Of a stretch of DNA of 44,357 nt, positions 18,268 through 25,595 are shown piece by piece (within the stretch, counting starts at the first letter, position 1; each line of letters starts with the position of its first letter). The notes under the pieces were generated by a model. It was not told the DNA's origin, did not search any database, and saw only the letters and a list, made by a program, of their open reading frames with translations. This DNA comes from Candidatus Omnitrophota bacterium (GTDB lineage: Bacteria > Omnitrophota > Gorgyraeia > Gygaellales > Profunditerraquicolaceae), in the NCBI GenBank assembly GCA_028718245.1, contig JAQUME010000003.1, positions 1 to 44,357 of the forward strand. Reading direction: 5' to 3'. Position numbers and translations under genes: made by a program.

Positions 18268-18295
18268 TTGACTAAAGGCGCTTGTATAGTAAAAT
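18268..18295 (+). promoter_or_regulatory. Promoter of the tRNA gene
   Basis: TTGACT, 16-bp spacer, TAAAAT, ending 18 bp before the mature tRNA. It is divergent from the FIST promoter; the two -35 elements lie only 8 bp apart. Confidence 0.55.
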
Positions 18296-18313
18296 AACTC
18301 TACGTAATTTTTT

Positions 18314-18388
18314 GGCCCCATCGTCTAGCCTGGTCTAGGACGCTTGGTTCTCAGCCAATAAACACGAGTTCAAATCTCGTTGGGGCTA
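18314..18388 (+). tRNA. tRNA-Glu (anticodon CTC)
   Basis: A 75-nt cloverleaf can be folded by eye. The acceptor stem GGCCCCA/TGGGGCT closes with a G-U pair, and discriminator A follows. The D arm GTCT/GGAC has an 11-nt loop, the anticodon loop is TTCTCAG, and the T arm ACGAG/CTCGT has loop TTCAAAT. The anticodon reads CTC (Glu, GAG). The first anticodon-stem pair is a C-U mismatch, leaving four good pairs. CCA is not encoded. The 5' half (CCCCATCGTCTAG) matches bacterial tRNA-Glu well, supporting the isotype. Confidence 0.85.
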
Positions 18389-18404
18389 TTACATCATACA
18401 ACGA

Positions 18405-18421
18405 GCCCTCCGCAGGAGGGC
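18405..18421 (+). other. GC-rich hairpin downstream of tRNA
   Basis: A perfect 7-bp stem GCCCTCC/GGAGGGC with loop GCA lies 17 bp after the tRNA. There is no T-run, so it may mark a 3' processing or stability structure rather than a canonical terminator. Confidence 0.45.
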
Positions 18422-18511
18422 CGTTGGGGCGGCAAAGGGGCTATTAAAAAATATTTCTCTTGCTTTTTTTATTGCTTTATGATAAAAGTAAAACAATAAG
18501 AAGGAGGGTTG

Positions 18512-18763
18512 ATGCGAGAACATTTAGGTTTTTTGCGGACATCCAGCACAGCGGTGAAAGTTGCTGCCTGGATTTTTTTATGCCTAGGCATCCTCGGAGG
18601 ATCCTCTTTGCTGCTGGGTTTGGTACCGGGCAATCCCCGCTGGATGGGCCTGGTAGTTTTGGCGATATACGCGTTCCTCTTCTTCTTCCTGTACCTTATT
18701 GCCAAGATCGCCGACCTTTTGACCAGGATAATCAACGAGGTTCATGAAATAAAAAATAAATAG
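18512..18763 (+). CDS. Small two-TM membrane protein
   Basis: An 83-residue protein with hydrophobic segments at about residues 15-37 and 43-67 and a short charged tail (EVHEIKNK). No family is recognised. The track starts it at TTG 18509; the ATG at 18512 follows an AAGGAGGG ribosome-binding site at good spacing and is preferred. It lies 19 bp upstream of the parvulin lipoprotein gene and probably shares its transcript with the pilus genes, so an accessory role in the assembly platform is conceivable but unsupported. Confidence 0.7.
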   Translation: MREHLGFLRTSSTAVKVAAWIFLCLGILGGSSLLLGLVPGNPRWMGLVVLAIYAFLFFFLYLIAKIADLLTRIINEVHEIKNK

Positions 18764-18782
18764 TATTGGAAAGGGAGGATAA

Positions 18783-19706
18783 ATGCGTAAATTCACAAAT
18801 TTCCTGATAACTCTATTCGTCGCGCTCTCGTTTTCCGCTTGCGACAAATTGCCCTTTATAGGCCAGGCAGGGTCTGCCAAGCAGGCAGCAGTTAAACCTC
18901 CCGCGGGGGAAACGGTTGTCGCCATGGTGGGAAATTTTTATATCACCGGTTCTGACCTGAACAAAGAGGTAGATAATTTTAATTCCCTGGCCTCGGCGCA
19001 AAAGCTGGACAAGAATAAGATCGATACCAGGGATAAAAAGGTCAAGTATCTAAGGGATGAGCTTGTGCGTAAATACATCCTCTATCAGGAGGCGCTGGAC
19101 AGGGGTTTGGATAAGAAGCCCGAGATCGTAAAGGAGCTCGACGCCGTCAAAATGAACCTGTTGATCGCCGAGTTATTGCGTAAGGAGATCGAGAAGATAG
19201 ACGTGAGCAGCAAGGAGATCGAGGATTTTTATAACCAGAATAAAGAGCTGCTTAAGGAGCCGGAACAGAGGAAGATTTTGGAGATCATGACTCCTACCGA
19301 GGATGAAGCCAAGCAGGTTTATATAGAACTGCTCAGAGGAGGGGATTTTGCATCTCTGGCCAGACAGTATTCAAAAGCCAAGACCGCTTCAGCCGGCGGG
19401 GAGGTAGGGCTTATGGCTTACGAGGCAAATCCCGCGAACCGGATGAGGCCCGAGAAATTCTACGAAACGGCTTTCTCCCCGTCGCTGGAGGCAGGCGGCA
19501 CCAGCAGCATATTCAAGACCCCGGATGGGTTTTATATCATAAAAGTCGACAGCATAAAGAAATCCGAGCCTAAATCCCTCACCGAGCTGTGGGATAATAT
19601 AAAATCCTGGCTGTTATTTGAAAAGCAGCAGAAGGCCATTGTTGAACTGGCCAATAAATTGTCAGGGGAGACCAAGATAGCGATCTACGAAGAAAAGGTG
19701 CAATAA
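18783..19706 (+). CDS. Parvulin-type peptidyl-prolyl isomerase lipoprotein (SurA/PpiC/EpsD-like)
   Basis: A 307-residue protein with a lipoprotein signal peptide; the lipobox LSFSAC places the lipidated Cys near residue 20. A SurA-N-like helical region (VAMVGNFYITGSDLNKEV, then the YLRDELVRKYILYQEA helices) precedes the parvulin domain (EQRKILEIMTPTEDEA, GGDFASLARQYS, GGEVGLMA, FKTPDGFYIIKVDS). These chaperones help outer-membrane or surface proteins fold. Its position 3 bp before cpaB suggests it assists secretin or pilin assembly. Whether catalysis is retained cannot be judged from sequence alone. Confidence 0.88.
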   Translation: MRKFTNFLITLFVALSFSACDKLPFIGQAGSAKQAAVKPPAGETVVAMVGNFYITGSDLNKEVDNFNSLASAQKLDKNKIDTRDKKVKYLRDELVRKYILYQEALDRGLDKKPEIVKELDAVKMNLLIAELLRKEIEKIDVSSKEIEDFYNQNKELLKEPEQRKILEIMTPTEDEAKQVYIELLRGGDFASLARQYSKAKTASAGGEVGLMAYEANPANRMRPEKFYETAFSPSLEAGGTSSIFKTPDGFYIIKVDSIKKSEPKSLTELWDNIKSWLLFEKQQKAIVELANKLSGETKIAIYEEKVQ

Positions 19707-19709
19707 GTT

Positions 19710-20585
19710 ATGCAAATACAGGCGATTAAGAAATATTTACCGCTGATCATCGGCGGGATCTGCGGATTGATCGCGGTTGTCCTGATCAATAATTATGTCA
19801 AGCAGCAGACCGAAGAGGCCAAGAAGATAGTCGCGCAGAGCCAGAAAAATCTGGTCACTGTGGTAGTGGCTAAGCAGGATATCCCTGCCGGCGCCGCCAT
19901 AAAAGGGACCATGGTTGGCGAGATAACCCTTAACAGAAATATGGTGCAGCCGCGCGCGGCAGTATCCATAGACAGGGTGATGGGTAAGATCGCCATTGCC
20001 CCCATAGCCAAAGGTGAGCAGGTGCTTTTGAATAAGGTTACCGTTTCCGAAGAGACCGGTTCTTTAGCGATGAAAGTTCCCGCCGGCAAAAGGGCGGTAA
20101 CGGTTTCCGTGGACAATATCTCTTCGGTCGGAGGGATGCTCAGGCCCGGGGATCATGTTGATATCGTGGGAATGGTGCCGATACCGGTAACGAATGCCGA
20201 AGGCAAACAGGTAAATCAGCTGACCACCATGCCTTTATTCCAGGATGTCCTGGTTCTGGCAGTCGGCCAGGAATTTATGAGCGTTCCAAGCGTAAAGAAA
20301 GAGGAAAAATCCGCGGCATCATCTCCGGTTATAACCTTTGCCTTGTCTCCCCAGGAGGCAAACCTGATCGTTTTCGTGCAGGAGCAGGGCAAGATCCGGC
20401 TGGTATTGCGCTCTCCCGGGGACACCCAGGTGCAGCAGGTAGCCCCGGCGAGCTGGGACACATTGTTCAGGACCGTGATGCCGCAGGCTTTCCCGCAGGA
20501 AAAGGCAGTAGCAGCCCCGGCTAAGCCTAAAAAGACCGTCGAGATTTTCCGCGGGTTAAATAAGGAAGTAAAAACCCTTGAATAA
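19710..20585 (+). CDS. cpaB: Flp pilus assembly protein CpaB/RcpC
   Basis: A 291-residue inner-membrane-anchored periplasmic protein. One membrane segment (residues 10-27) is followed by a SAF/antifreeze-like domain (TVVVAKQDIPAGAAIKGTMV) and the RcpC-like segment KMKVPAGKRAVTVSVDN...GGMLRPGDHVDIVG, both standard for CpaB. CpaB is thought to couple the secretin to the inner-membrane Tad complex. The C-terminus has an extended Pro/Lys-rich tail (AAPAKPKKTVE). It immediately precedes the secretin gene, the usual Tad order. Confidence 0.92.
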   Translation: MQIQAIKKYLPLIIGGICGLIAVVLINNYVKQQTEEAKKIVAQSQKNLVTVVVAKQDIPAGAAIKGTMVGEITLNRNMVQPRAAVSIDRVMGKIAIAPIAKGEQVLLNKVTVSEETGSLAMKVPAGKRAVTVSVDNISSVGGMLRPGDHVDIVGMVPIPVTNAEGKQVNQLTTMPLFQDVLVLAVGQEFMSVPSVKKEEKSAASSPVITFALSPQEANLIVFVQEQGKIRLVLRSPGDTQVQQVAPASWDTLFRTVMPQAFPQEKAVAAPAKPKKTVEIFRGLNKEVKTLE

Positions 20586-20599
20586 ACTTAAGGATGATC

Positions 20600-22201
20600 A
20601 TGCATAAGAAAATAAAAGTTTTTATCGGCGCAGGTTTGTTTTTAGCCACCGCATTGGCGGGGACCGGTTCCATATCGGCGCAGGATCTGGGGCAGGAAAC
20701 ATTAAAATTAATTGTGGGTGAAACAAAGATAATCCCCGTGCAAGGCCCCACCCGGGTAATTATCGGCAATCCCCAGGTAGCTGATATTGCCGGCGTCACC
20801 GAATCGGAGATCACCCTTTCGGCAAAGGGCGCGGGCCGGACCTCGCTGGTATATTGGGATGTTTTTGGAGAGCAGTCCGAAAACATAAAGGTTATAAAAG
20901 AAGACATGACTCTGCTTAAACAGAGGGTAGATAACTTATTAAGCCAGCTGGATCTAGGAGAGGTTTATACCAAGGCAGAGGAGGATGAAGGGAAGGTTGT
21001 TATTTGGGGCAGGGTAAAAACCGCCAAAGATAAAGAAAGGATCGCCCTGACCTTGGCTGATTTTAAGGATAAAATATCCGATCTCGTAGAGGTCAAGGAG
21101 GATGAAACAATAATCGAGATCGATGTGCAGATACTGGAGCTTAATAAGGATGCCACAAAGACCCTGGGTTTTAGCTGGCCGGGTTCGATGAATTTGACCG
21201 AGGTGGGCTCTGCCGCTCTGGCAGCCGGAGGGACAACCTGGGGGAAATTATTCAATGTCGCCAATATAAGCCGCGCGGCTTTTACTTTAAAGCTGGATGC
21301 TTTAATACAGGAAGGCAAGGCGCGCGTCCTCTCCCGGCCGCGGCTCTCCTGCCAAAGCAATAAAGAGGCGGAGCTGCTTGTGGGAGGGGAAAAGCCCGTT
21401 TTTACCACATCCGTGTCAACGGGAGGAACTTCTTCCACAAATGTGGAGTATAAAGAATTCGGCATTAAATTAAAGATAAAACCGACTGTAACCGAAGATG
21501 ACCGCATAAAGCTGAATTTGTATGTTGAGGTCAGTGATGTTGGTGAAGCGGAAATCCTCGGTTCGGTAACCAATACCACTGCCAGGGCGTATCCTTTGAC
21601 TAAACGTTCTGTCTCCAGCGAGCTCTATCTGAATAACAGCCAAACCATGGCGATAGGCGGCTTGATCAAACAAAAAACAGAGGAGGATCTGCGTAAGTTC
21701 CCCTGGCTGGCGGATATACCGGTCTTAGGCATGTTCTTCAGGCAAAGAATCATTAAAGAAGGTAAGGGCACAGGATCAAGGGATGATACGGAATTATTCG
21801 TTACCCTTACTCCTACCATAGTTGCCCGGGAGATGCCTAAACTCAGAAAATCTTCTTCCTCCGCAGCCCCTGTAGAAGCAGAGGTTTCTTTTATTGAACC
21901 GGAATTACCGGAGAGCCTGGAAAATTATGTCCGGGTGGTCCAGGCAAAGATACTCAAAGCGGCTTATTATCCCCAGCAAGCCAAGAACGCCGGTTGGGAA
22001 GGCAACGTGAGGCTTAACCTCAACATTACCGCAAATGGGGGTTTAAAAGGCATAAAATTAGTGCAATCTTCGGGCTATAAGGTTCTGGATGACGCGGCTT
22101 ACGCAATAGCCGAGAAGCAGGCGCCCTATCCTCCTTTTCCTCCCCAGGTAGATTCCCAGGAGCTTTGGGTTGACGTTCCGATATCCTATAAAAGCAATTA
22201 A
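20600..22201 (+). CDS. cpaC: Tad secretin (CpaC/RcpA) fused to a TonB-like C-terminal domain
   Basis: About 533 residues: signal peptide (to SISA), pilus-secretin N-terminal domain (LKLIVGETKIIPVQGPTRVIIG), a BON-like region, and the secretin core (LIQEGKARVLSRPRLSCQSN, GGEKPVFTTSV, EFGIKLKIKPTV, MAIGGLIKQ, FPWLADIPVLGMFF, ELFVTLTPTIV). After about residue 437 an extra 100-residue module appears (AKILKAAYYPQQAKNAGWEGNVRLNLNI, SSGYKVLDDAAYAI, WVDVPISYK), matching the TonB C-terminal domain. Ordinary CpaC proteins end with the secretin. The module might contact peptidoglycan or a partner protein. ATG 20600 has AAGGA 5 bp upstream; the track start at 20594 is too close to it. Confidence 0.9.
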   Translation: MHKKIKVFIGAGLFLATALAGTGSISAQDLGQETLKLIVGETKIIPVQGPTRVIIGNPQVADIAGVTESEITLSAKGAGRTSLVYWDVFGEQSENIKVIKEDMTLLKQRVDNLLSQLDLGEVYTKAEEDEGKVVIWGRVKTAKDKERIALTLADFKDKISDLVEVKEDETIIEIDVQILELNKDATKTLGFSWPGSMNLTEVGSAALAAGGTTWGKLFNVANISRAAFTLKLDALIQEGKARVLSRPRLSCQSNKEAELLVGGEKPVFTTSVSTGGTSSTNVEYKEFGIKLKIKPTVTEDDRIKLNLYVEVSDVGEAEILGSVTNTTARAYPLTKRSVSSELYLNNSQTMAIGGLIKQKTEEDLRKFPWLADIPVLGMFFRQRIIKEGKGTGSRDDTELFVTLTPTIVAREMPKLRKSSSSAAPVEAEVSFIEPELPESLENYVRVVQAKILKAAYYPQQAKNAGWEGNVRLNLNITANGGLKGIKLVQSSGYKVLDDAAYAIAEKQAPYPPFPPQVDSQELWVDVPISYKSN

Positions 22202-22210
22202 CCGTTTCCC

Positions 22211-24373
22211 ATGTCGAAAACAATAGTCATCTTCAGCACAAAGGGCGGCGTAGGCAAGACCTTGGTGGCGACGAACCTGGCCGTCAGCCTTGGGTTTTAC
22301 CTGCGTAAAAAAGTCGCGCTTATTGACCTGGATCTGCAGGGCGCAGGAGACATGCCCCGCTGGCTTGATATCAAAGCGGATAAGTCGATGCTGGATCTGG
22401 CGGAAGCCCTGAAAAAAAATCCCGCCAAATCTTCTGTGACAGAAGACCTTTTGCATGTAGAAAAATACAGTATTGATTTCCTTCCCGCGGTCTTAAAACC
22501 CAACCAGATATTCCGCGTTGACTCTGAAAAGATCAAAACCGTCCTGGATGCCCTGGAAAAAGAATACGATTATGTAATTATAGACGCCGGGCGGGCCTTT
22601 ACCGAGAGCCTGTTCTCCGTGTTTAACCATGCCAACTTGATACTACTTGTGGTGACCCCGGATATATTATCTGTTTACCAGACAAAGTGGTCCCTGGATG
22701 TCCTGCAGTCCCTGTATATTCCTTTAGGGATGATCAAGATAGTTTTAAACCGCGCCCAGAGCTTAGGGGGAGTTAGCTGGCAGGAGGTGCGCGCGGCTAT
22801 ACCCTGCGACATAATCAGCCGCATTCCGTCGGAGGGCAAGGCAGCCGGATTAGCGTTGAACAGAAGGGTCCCGCTTGTCGTAGACTGCCTTAATTGCAAG
22901 GCCAGCCAGACGATCAGGAAGCTTTCCACTGACCTCACCGAGGATGAAAGCCTTTTTCTCAAGCATCATGAGATCGCCTTGCCTACCGCAGCCGGAGAGG
23001 GTTTCTTCGCCAAGGAGGGGGATTTCTGGAAGAAATTTAAATTAGGCCGCGATGCCTTTACCCCGGAGGGTGAGGATAAAGAGCCGGATGAGATAATTGA
23101 GCTAAAAAAGCGCATACATCAAAGGCTGATCGAGAAATTAGACCTTAAGCATTTAGAGATAGATATGAATGACCCGGCCAAAGCCCAGGCAATTCGGGAA
23201 AAGACCGAGAGGGTCATTACCAACGCGCTGGCCGAGGAAACCGGGGTATTTCTTTCTTCTCCCGACGTAAGAAAAAGATTGGTTAAAGAGATAACCGATG
23301 AGGCGTTGGGCCTGGGTCCGCTGGAGGATCTGGTCAATGATCCGGATATCTCCGATATAATGGTCAATAACAAGAACCAGATATATATCGAGCGCCACGG
23401 TAAACTGGAGCTGTCGCCCAAGAGGTTCCTTTCCAACGACCAGGTGCGCCAGGTTATCGAGCGCATAATCGCGCCCCTGGGAAGGCGTATCGATGAAAGC
23501 GCGCCAATGGTAGATGCCCGGCTTTCCGACGGCTCACGCGTCAATGCGATCATCCCCCCGCTTTCTTTGACCGGGCCTACGCTGACCATAAGAAAATTCG
23601 GGCGGGAACGGCTGGTCATGGATGACTTATTGCGTTTAAATACCTTAACCAAGCCAATGGCTGATTTCATGCAGGCCTGCATATTATCCAGGAAGAATAT
23701 CATTGTTTCCGGAGGTACGGGTTCAGGAAAAACAACCGTATTGAATGTCCTCTCCATATTCATCCCGGCTTCTGAGCGTATCGTCACTATTGAAGATGCC
23801 GCGGAAATAAAATTGAAGCAGGAGCATTGGGTGCGCCTTGAGTCGCGGCCGCCTAACGTTGAGGGGAAAGGTGCCATCACCTCAAGGGACCTATTCCGCA
23901 ATAGCTTGAGGATGCGTCCGGACAGGATCATAATCGGCGAGTGCCGCGGGGCTGAAACCCTGGATATGCTCCAGGCGATGAATACCGGGCACGACGGTTC
24001 AATGACCACGATTCATGCCAATTCCACCCGCGACGTCATCTCCAGGATGGATTCCATGATCCTTATGTCGGGGGCGGAGCTGCCGGTGCGCGCGATCAGG
24101 GAAATGATCGCCTCGGCGATCAACATCATTATACATACCGCCAGGTTGTCCGACGGCTCAAGAAAGGTAACCCAGATCTCAGAGATGATCGGTATGATTG
24201 ATGAGGAGCATATCGGGTTAAAGGATATTTTTATGTTCAAGCAGTCCGGAATTGACAAGGATGGCAAAGTCCTCGGTGAATTTAAGCCTACCGGTTATAT
24301 CCCCTCTTTCATGGAGATACTTAAGGTTCAGGGCATTTTGATCTCCAACGATATTTTTAACCCCGCTTTATGA
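22211..24373 (+). CDS. CpaE-CpaF fusion: MinD/ParA-like ATPase joined to Tad secretion ATPase
   Basis: A 720-residue protein joining two Tad components normally encoded separately. Residues 1-255 are MinD/ParA-like, with deviant Walker A KGGVGKT at 11-17, DLDLQGAGD and VIIDAG; the receiver-like N-terminal domain of classical CpaE is absent. After an acidic/charged linker, residues 290-720 are a complete CpaF/TadA hexameric ATPase: PLEDLVNDPDISDIMVNN, Walker A GGTGSGKTT near 500, Asp box TIEDAAEIKL, Walker B DRIIIGECRG, His box TGHDGSMTTIHANS. The C-terminus overlaps the DUF192 gene by 4 bp. The fusion would tie polar or positional targeting directly to the motor. Confidence 0.93.
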   Translation: MSKTIVIFSTKGGVGKTLVATNLAVSLGFYLRKKVALIDLDLQGAGDMPRWLDIKADKSMLDLAEALKKNPAKSSVTEDLLHVEKYSIDFLPAVLKPNQIFRVDSEKIKTVLDALEKEYDYVIIDAGRAFTESLFSVFNHANLILLVVTPDILSVYQTKWSLDVLQSLYIPLGMIKIVLNRAQSLGGVSWQEVRAAIPCDIISRIPSEGKAAGLALNRRVPLVVDCLNCKASQTIRKLSTDLTEDESLFLKHHEIALPTAAGEGFFAKEGDFWKKFKLGRDAFTPEGEDKEPDEIIELKKRIHQRLIEKLDLKHLEIDMNDPAKAQAIREKTERVITNALAEETGVFLSSPDVRKRLVKEITDEALGLGPLEDLVNDPDISDIMVNNKNQIYIERHGKLELSPKRFLSNDQVRQVIERIIAPLGRRIDESAPMVDARLSDGSRVNAIIPPLSLTGPTLTIRKFGRERLVMDDLLRLNTLTKPMADFMQACILSRKNIIVSGGTGSGKTTVLNVLSIFIPASERIVTIEDAAEIKLKQEHWVRLESRPPNVEGKGAITSRDLFRNSLRMRPDRIIIGECRGAETLDMLQAMNTGHDGSMTTIHANSTRDVISRMDSMILMSGAELPVRAIREMIASAINIIIHTARLSDGSRKVTQISEMIGMIDEEHIGLKDIFMFKQSGIDKDGKVLGEFKPTGYIPSFMEILKVQGILISNDIFNPAL

Positions 24374-24738
24374 AGGTAGTCAACAAAACCCGCCAGACAA
24401 TCCTGGCTGAAAATGCGGCTATTGCCAAAACTCCCTTAAAAAGGATGATCGGCCTGTTAAACCGTAAGACTTTTGAGCCGGGTGAAGCCTTGATAATCAG
24501 GCCCTGTAATTCTATCCACACCTGTTTTATGCGCTTCCCCATAGACGTGGCCTTTGTTGATCCCAATAACCGGGTTACAAAAATGATCCACAATATGCGG
24601 CCGTTTAGAATAAGCGGCATCTATCTGAACGCGCTATTTTGCATCGAACTACCCGCAGGAACCCTGGAAAAAACCTCCACCCATTCAGGCGATCTAATAG
24701 AAGGGACGTCCTTGAATCCAAAGCAGGGACGTTTCTGA
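24370..24738 (+). CDS. DUF192-family protein with 3' end inside a transposon repeat
   Basis: A 122-residue small beta-barrel protein of the DUF192 family (KTPLKRMIGLLNR, PCNSIHTCFMRFPIDVAFVD, ALFCIELPAGTLEK). DUF192 genes often accompany Tad pilus operons, but their function is unknown. Unlike many members it lacks a signal peptide. It overlaps the ATPase gene (ATGA). The last codons, EGTSLNPKQGRF and the TGA, lie within the left inverted repeat of the adjacent RAYT element, so the original C-terminus was replaced or extended on insertion; the core domain ends near HSGDLIE and seems intact. Confidence 0.88.
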   Translation: MKVVNKTRQTILAENAAIAKTPLKRMIGLLNRKTFEPGEALIIRPCNSIHTCFMRFPIDVAFVDPNNRVTKMIHNMRPFRISGIYLNALFCIELPAGTLEKTSTHSGDLIEGTSLNPKQGRF

Positions 24739-24764
24739 AGCTAATCGGAAGGGTGTCCCCCTTA
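24692..24764 (+). repeat. Left inverted repeat of RAYT element
   Basis: Contains AATCCAAAGCAGGGACGTTT and TGAAGCTAATCGGAAGG, which recur in reverse complement at 25434-25510. The outermost 8 bp (ATCTAATA) also match. It overlaps the 3' end of the DUF192 gene and the transposase stop codon. Confidence 0.85.
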
Positions 24765-25244
24765 GCTTAAATCGGGGATATCTAATAAACTGTTTTCAAT
24801 ATAACCCATTCTTTCCTTCCAGCTATTCCAGGGATAATCAAAAGGAGATTTATTCATTTTCGCTCTTATTGGATTCATCTCTACATATTCTATGCAATCC
24901 AGCAGGTATTTATTTTTCTGTATGAGCATACTTTTATATCTTCCCTGCCAAAGATGACCAACTTTGTTGTATTTTTTATTGAACCACATTGTATAAGTTT
25001 GGTTTAAGCCCTGCATAATCTTCCCCAACTTAACTGGTCTCCCAAGAGTTACTATTAAATGGACATGGTTGGGCATTAGGCAATACCCGTAAAGCTTAAA
25101 GCCGTATTTTCTTTTATAATGCTTTATTAATTTAAAATATTTAACAAAATCCTCATTTTCGATAAATGTGGTTTGTTTTTGGTTCCCCCGTGTCATTATA
25201 TGGTAGCACGCATTTTCTAGAGTTAGTCTTGCTGCTCTTGCCAT
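24762..25244 (-). CDS. REP-associated tyrosine transposase (RAYT, Y1/IS200-like)
   Basis: A 160-residue Y1 transposase: YHIMTRGNQKQ at the N-terminus, GYCLMPNHVHLIVT with the HUH-type His pair, QTYTMWFNKKY carrying the candidate catalytic Tyr, and HLWQGRYKS then YVEMNPIRAKM, which is the hallmark of the RAYT subgroup. The length is normal and no frameshift is seen, so it may be active. The ATG at 25244 is preceded by GGGGGTGAT. The stop codon lies at the inner edge of the left inverted repeat. It is transcribed against the pilus genes. Confidence 0.9.
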   Translation of the reverse strand: MARAARLTLENACYHIMTRGNQKQTTFIENEDFVKYFKLIKHYKRKYGFKLYGYCLMPNHVHLIVTLGRPVKLGKIMQGLNQTYTMWFNKKYNKVGHLWQGRYKSMLIQKNKYLLDCIEYVEMNPIRAKMNKSPFDYPWNSWKERMGYIENSLLDIPDLS

Positions 25245-25433
25245 ATCTTATCACCCCCAATCTAAGAGCAATAGACGCAAGAGGAGTTTAAATCTAACAA
25301 GGTCTATTCAACAGGCGTATCTTGAGCATAATTACTAAGCTACCTGTGATATTTAAAAACTGCTTGTTTTTATCAGATTGGACAATAAATAAAGATTATT
25401 CCTTGAGATAACAAAGTAAACGTAGTAAAACAT

Positions 25434-25510
25434 TAAGGGGGGGGACATCCTTCCGATTAGCTTCAGAAACGTCCCTGCTTTGGATTCGAGAACGTCCCTA
25501 TTTATTAGAT
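25434..25510 (-). repeat. Right inverted repeat of RAYT element
   Basis: Reverse complement of 24692-24764, with three extra G in the G-run and a handful of substitutions; CTTCCGATTAGCTTCAGAAA and CGTCCCTGCTTTGGATTC are identical in both. Confidence 0.85.
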
Positions 25511-25513
25511 AAC

Positions 25514-25524
25514 TGTCCAAACTG
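25514..25524 (+). repeat. TGTCCAAACTG site upstream of promoter
   Basis: One-mismatch copy of the 11-mer TGTCCAATCTG. It sits 7 bp before the -35 element of the next promoter, a position compatible with an operator or transposase-binding site. Confidence 0.5.
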
Positions 25525-25531
25525 ATTGATA

Positions 25532-25560
25532 TTGACATTGGTTTAATCTTGTAGTATACT
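25532..25560 (+). promoter_or_regulatory. Consensus sigma70 promoter for the HTH/transposase-like gene
   Basis: TTGACA, 17-bp spacer, TATACT, with the expected start near 25567 and a GGAGG ribosome-binding site before ATG 25596. It is bracketed by two TGTCCAA(A/T)CTG sites. Confidence 0.75.
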
Positions 25561-25576
25561 TTAATTGGCCCAAGAA

Positions 25577-25587
25577 TGTCCAATCTG
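25577..25587 (+). repeat. TGTCCAATCTG site between promoter and start codon
   Basis: Exact copy of the 11-mer that also occurs twice at the end of the pilus locus (36676, 36706), in the same orientation. Lying just downstream of the predicted start and touching the GGAGG, it could be an autoregulatory operator. Confidence 0.55.
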
Positions 25588-25595
25588 GAGGAAGC

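Larger units (their letters stand above)
24692..25510. mobile_element. RAYT-type element bounded by long inverted repeats
   Basis: An 819-bp unit: left inverted repeat, a minus-strand Y1 transposase gene, 190 bp of apparently non-coding sequence, and right inverted repeat. The repeats match over about 70 bp with few differences. The insertion sits between the CpaF-DUF192 genes and the pilin half of the locus. A related solitary repeat lies at 36794-36852. This layout resembles REP-associated tyrosine transposases that mobilise repeat units in trans. Confidence 0.75.

Noticed and set aside
20965-21579. 204-aa antisense ORF in the secretin gene
   Set aside because: Shadow frame; the secretin motifs lie on the plus strand in the same interval.
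23119-24009. 296-aa antisense ORF in cpaF
   Set aside because: Shadow of the CpaF reading frame; Ser/Arg-rich composition typical of antisense translation.
25245-25433. Non-coding stretch between the RAYT start and the right repeat
   Set aside because: Checked for small ORFs and hairpins; nothing convincing beyond the transposase ribosome-binding site. The 85-aa minus ORF at 25353-25610 crosses the repeat and a promoter and is not credible.
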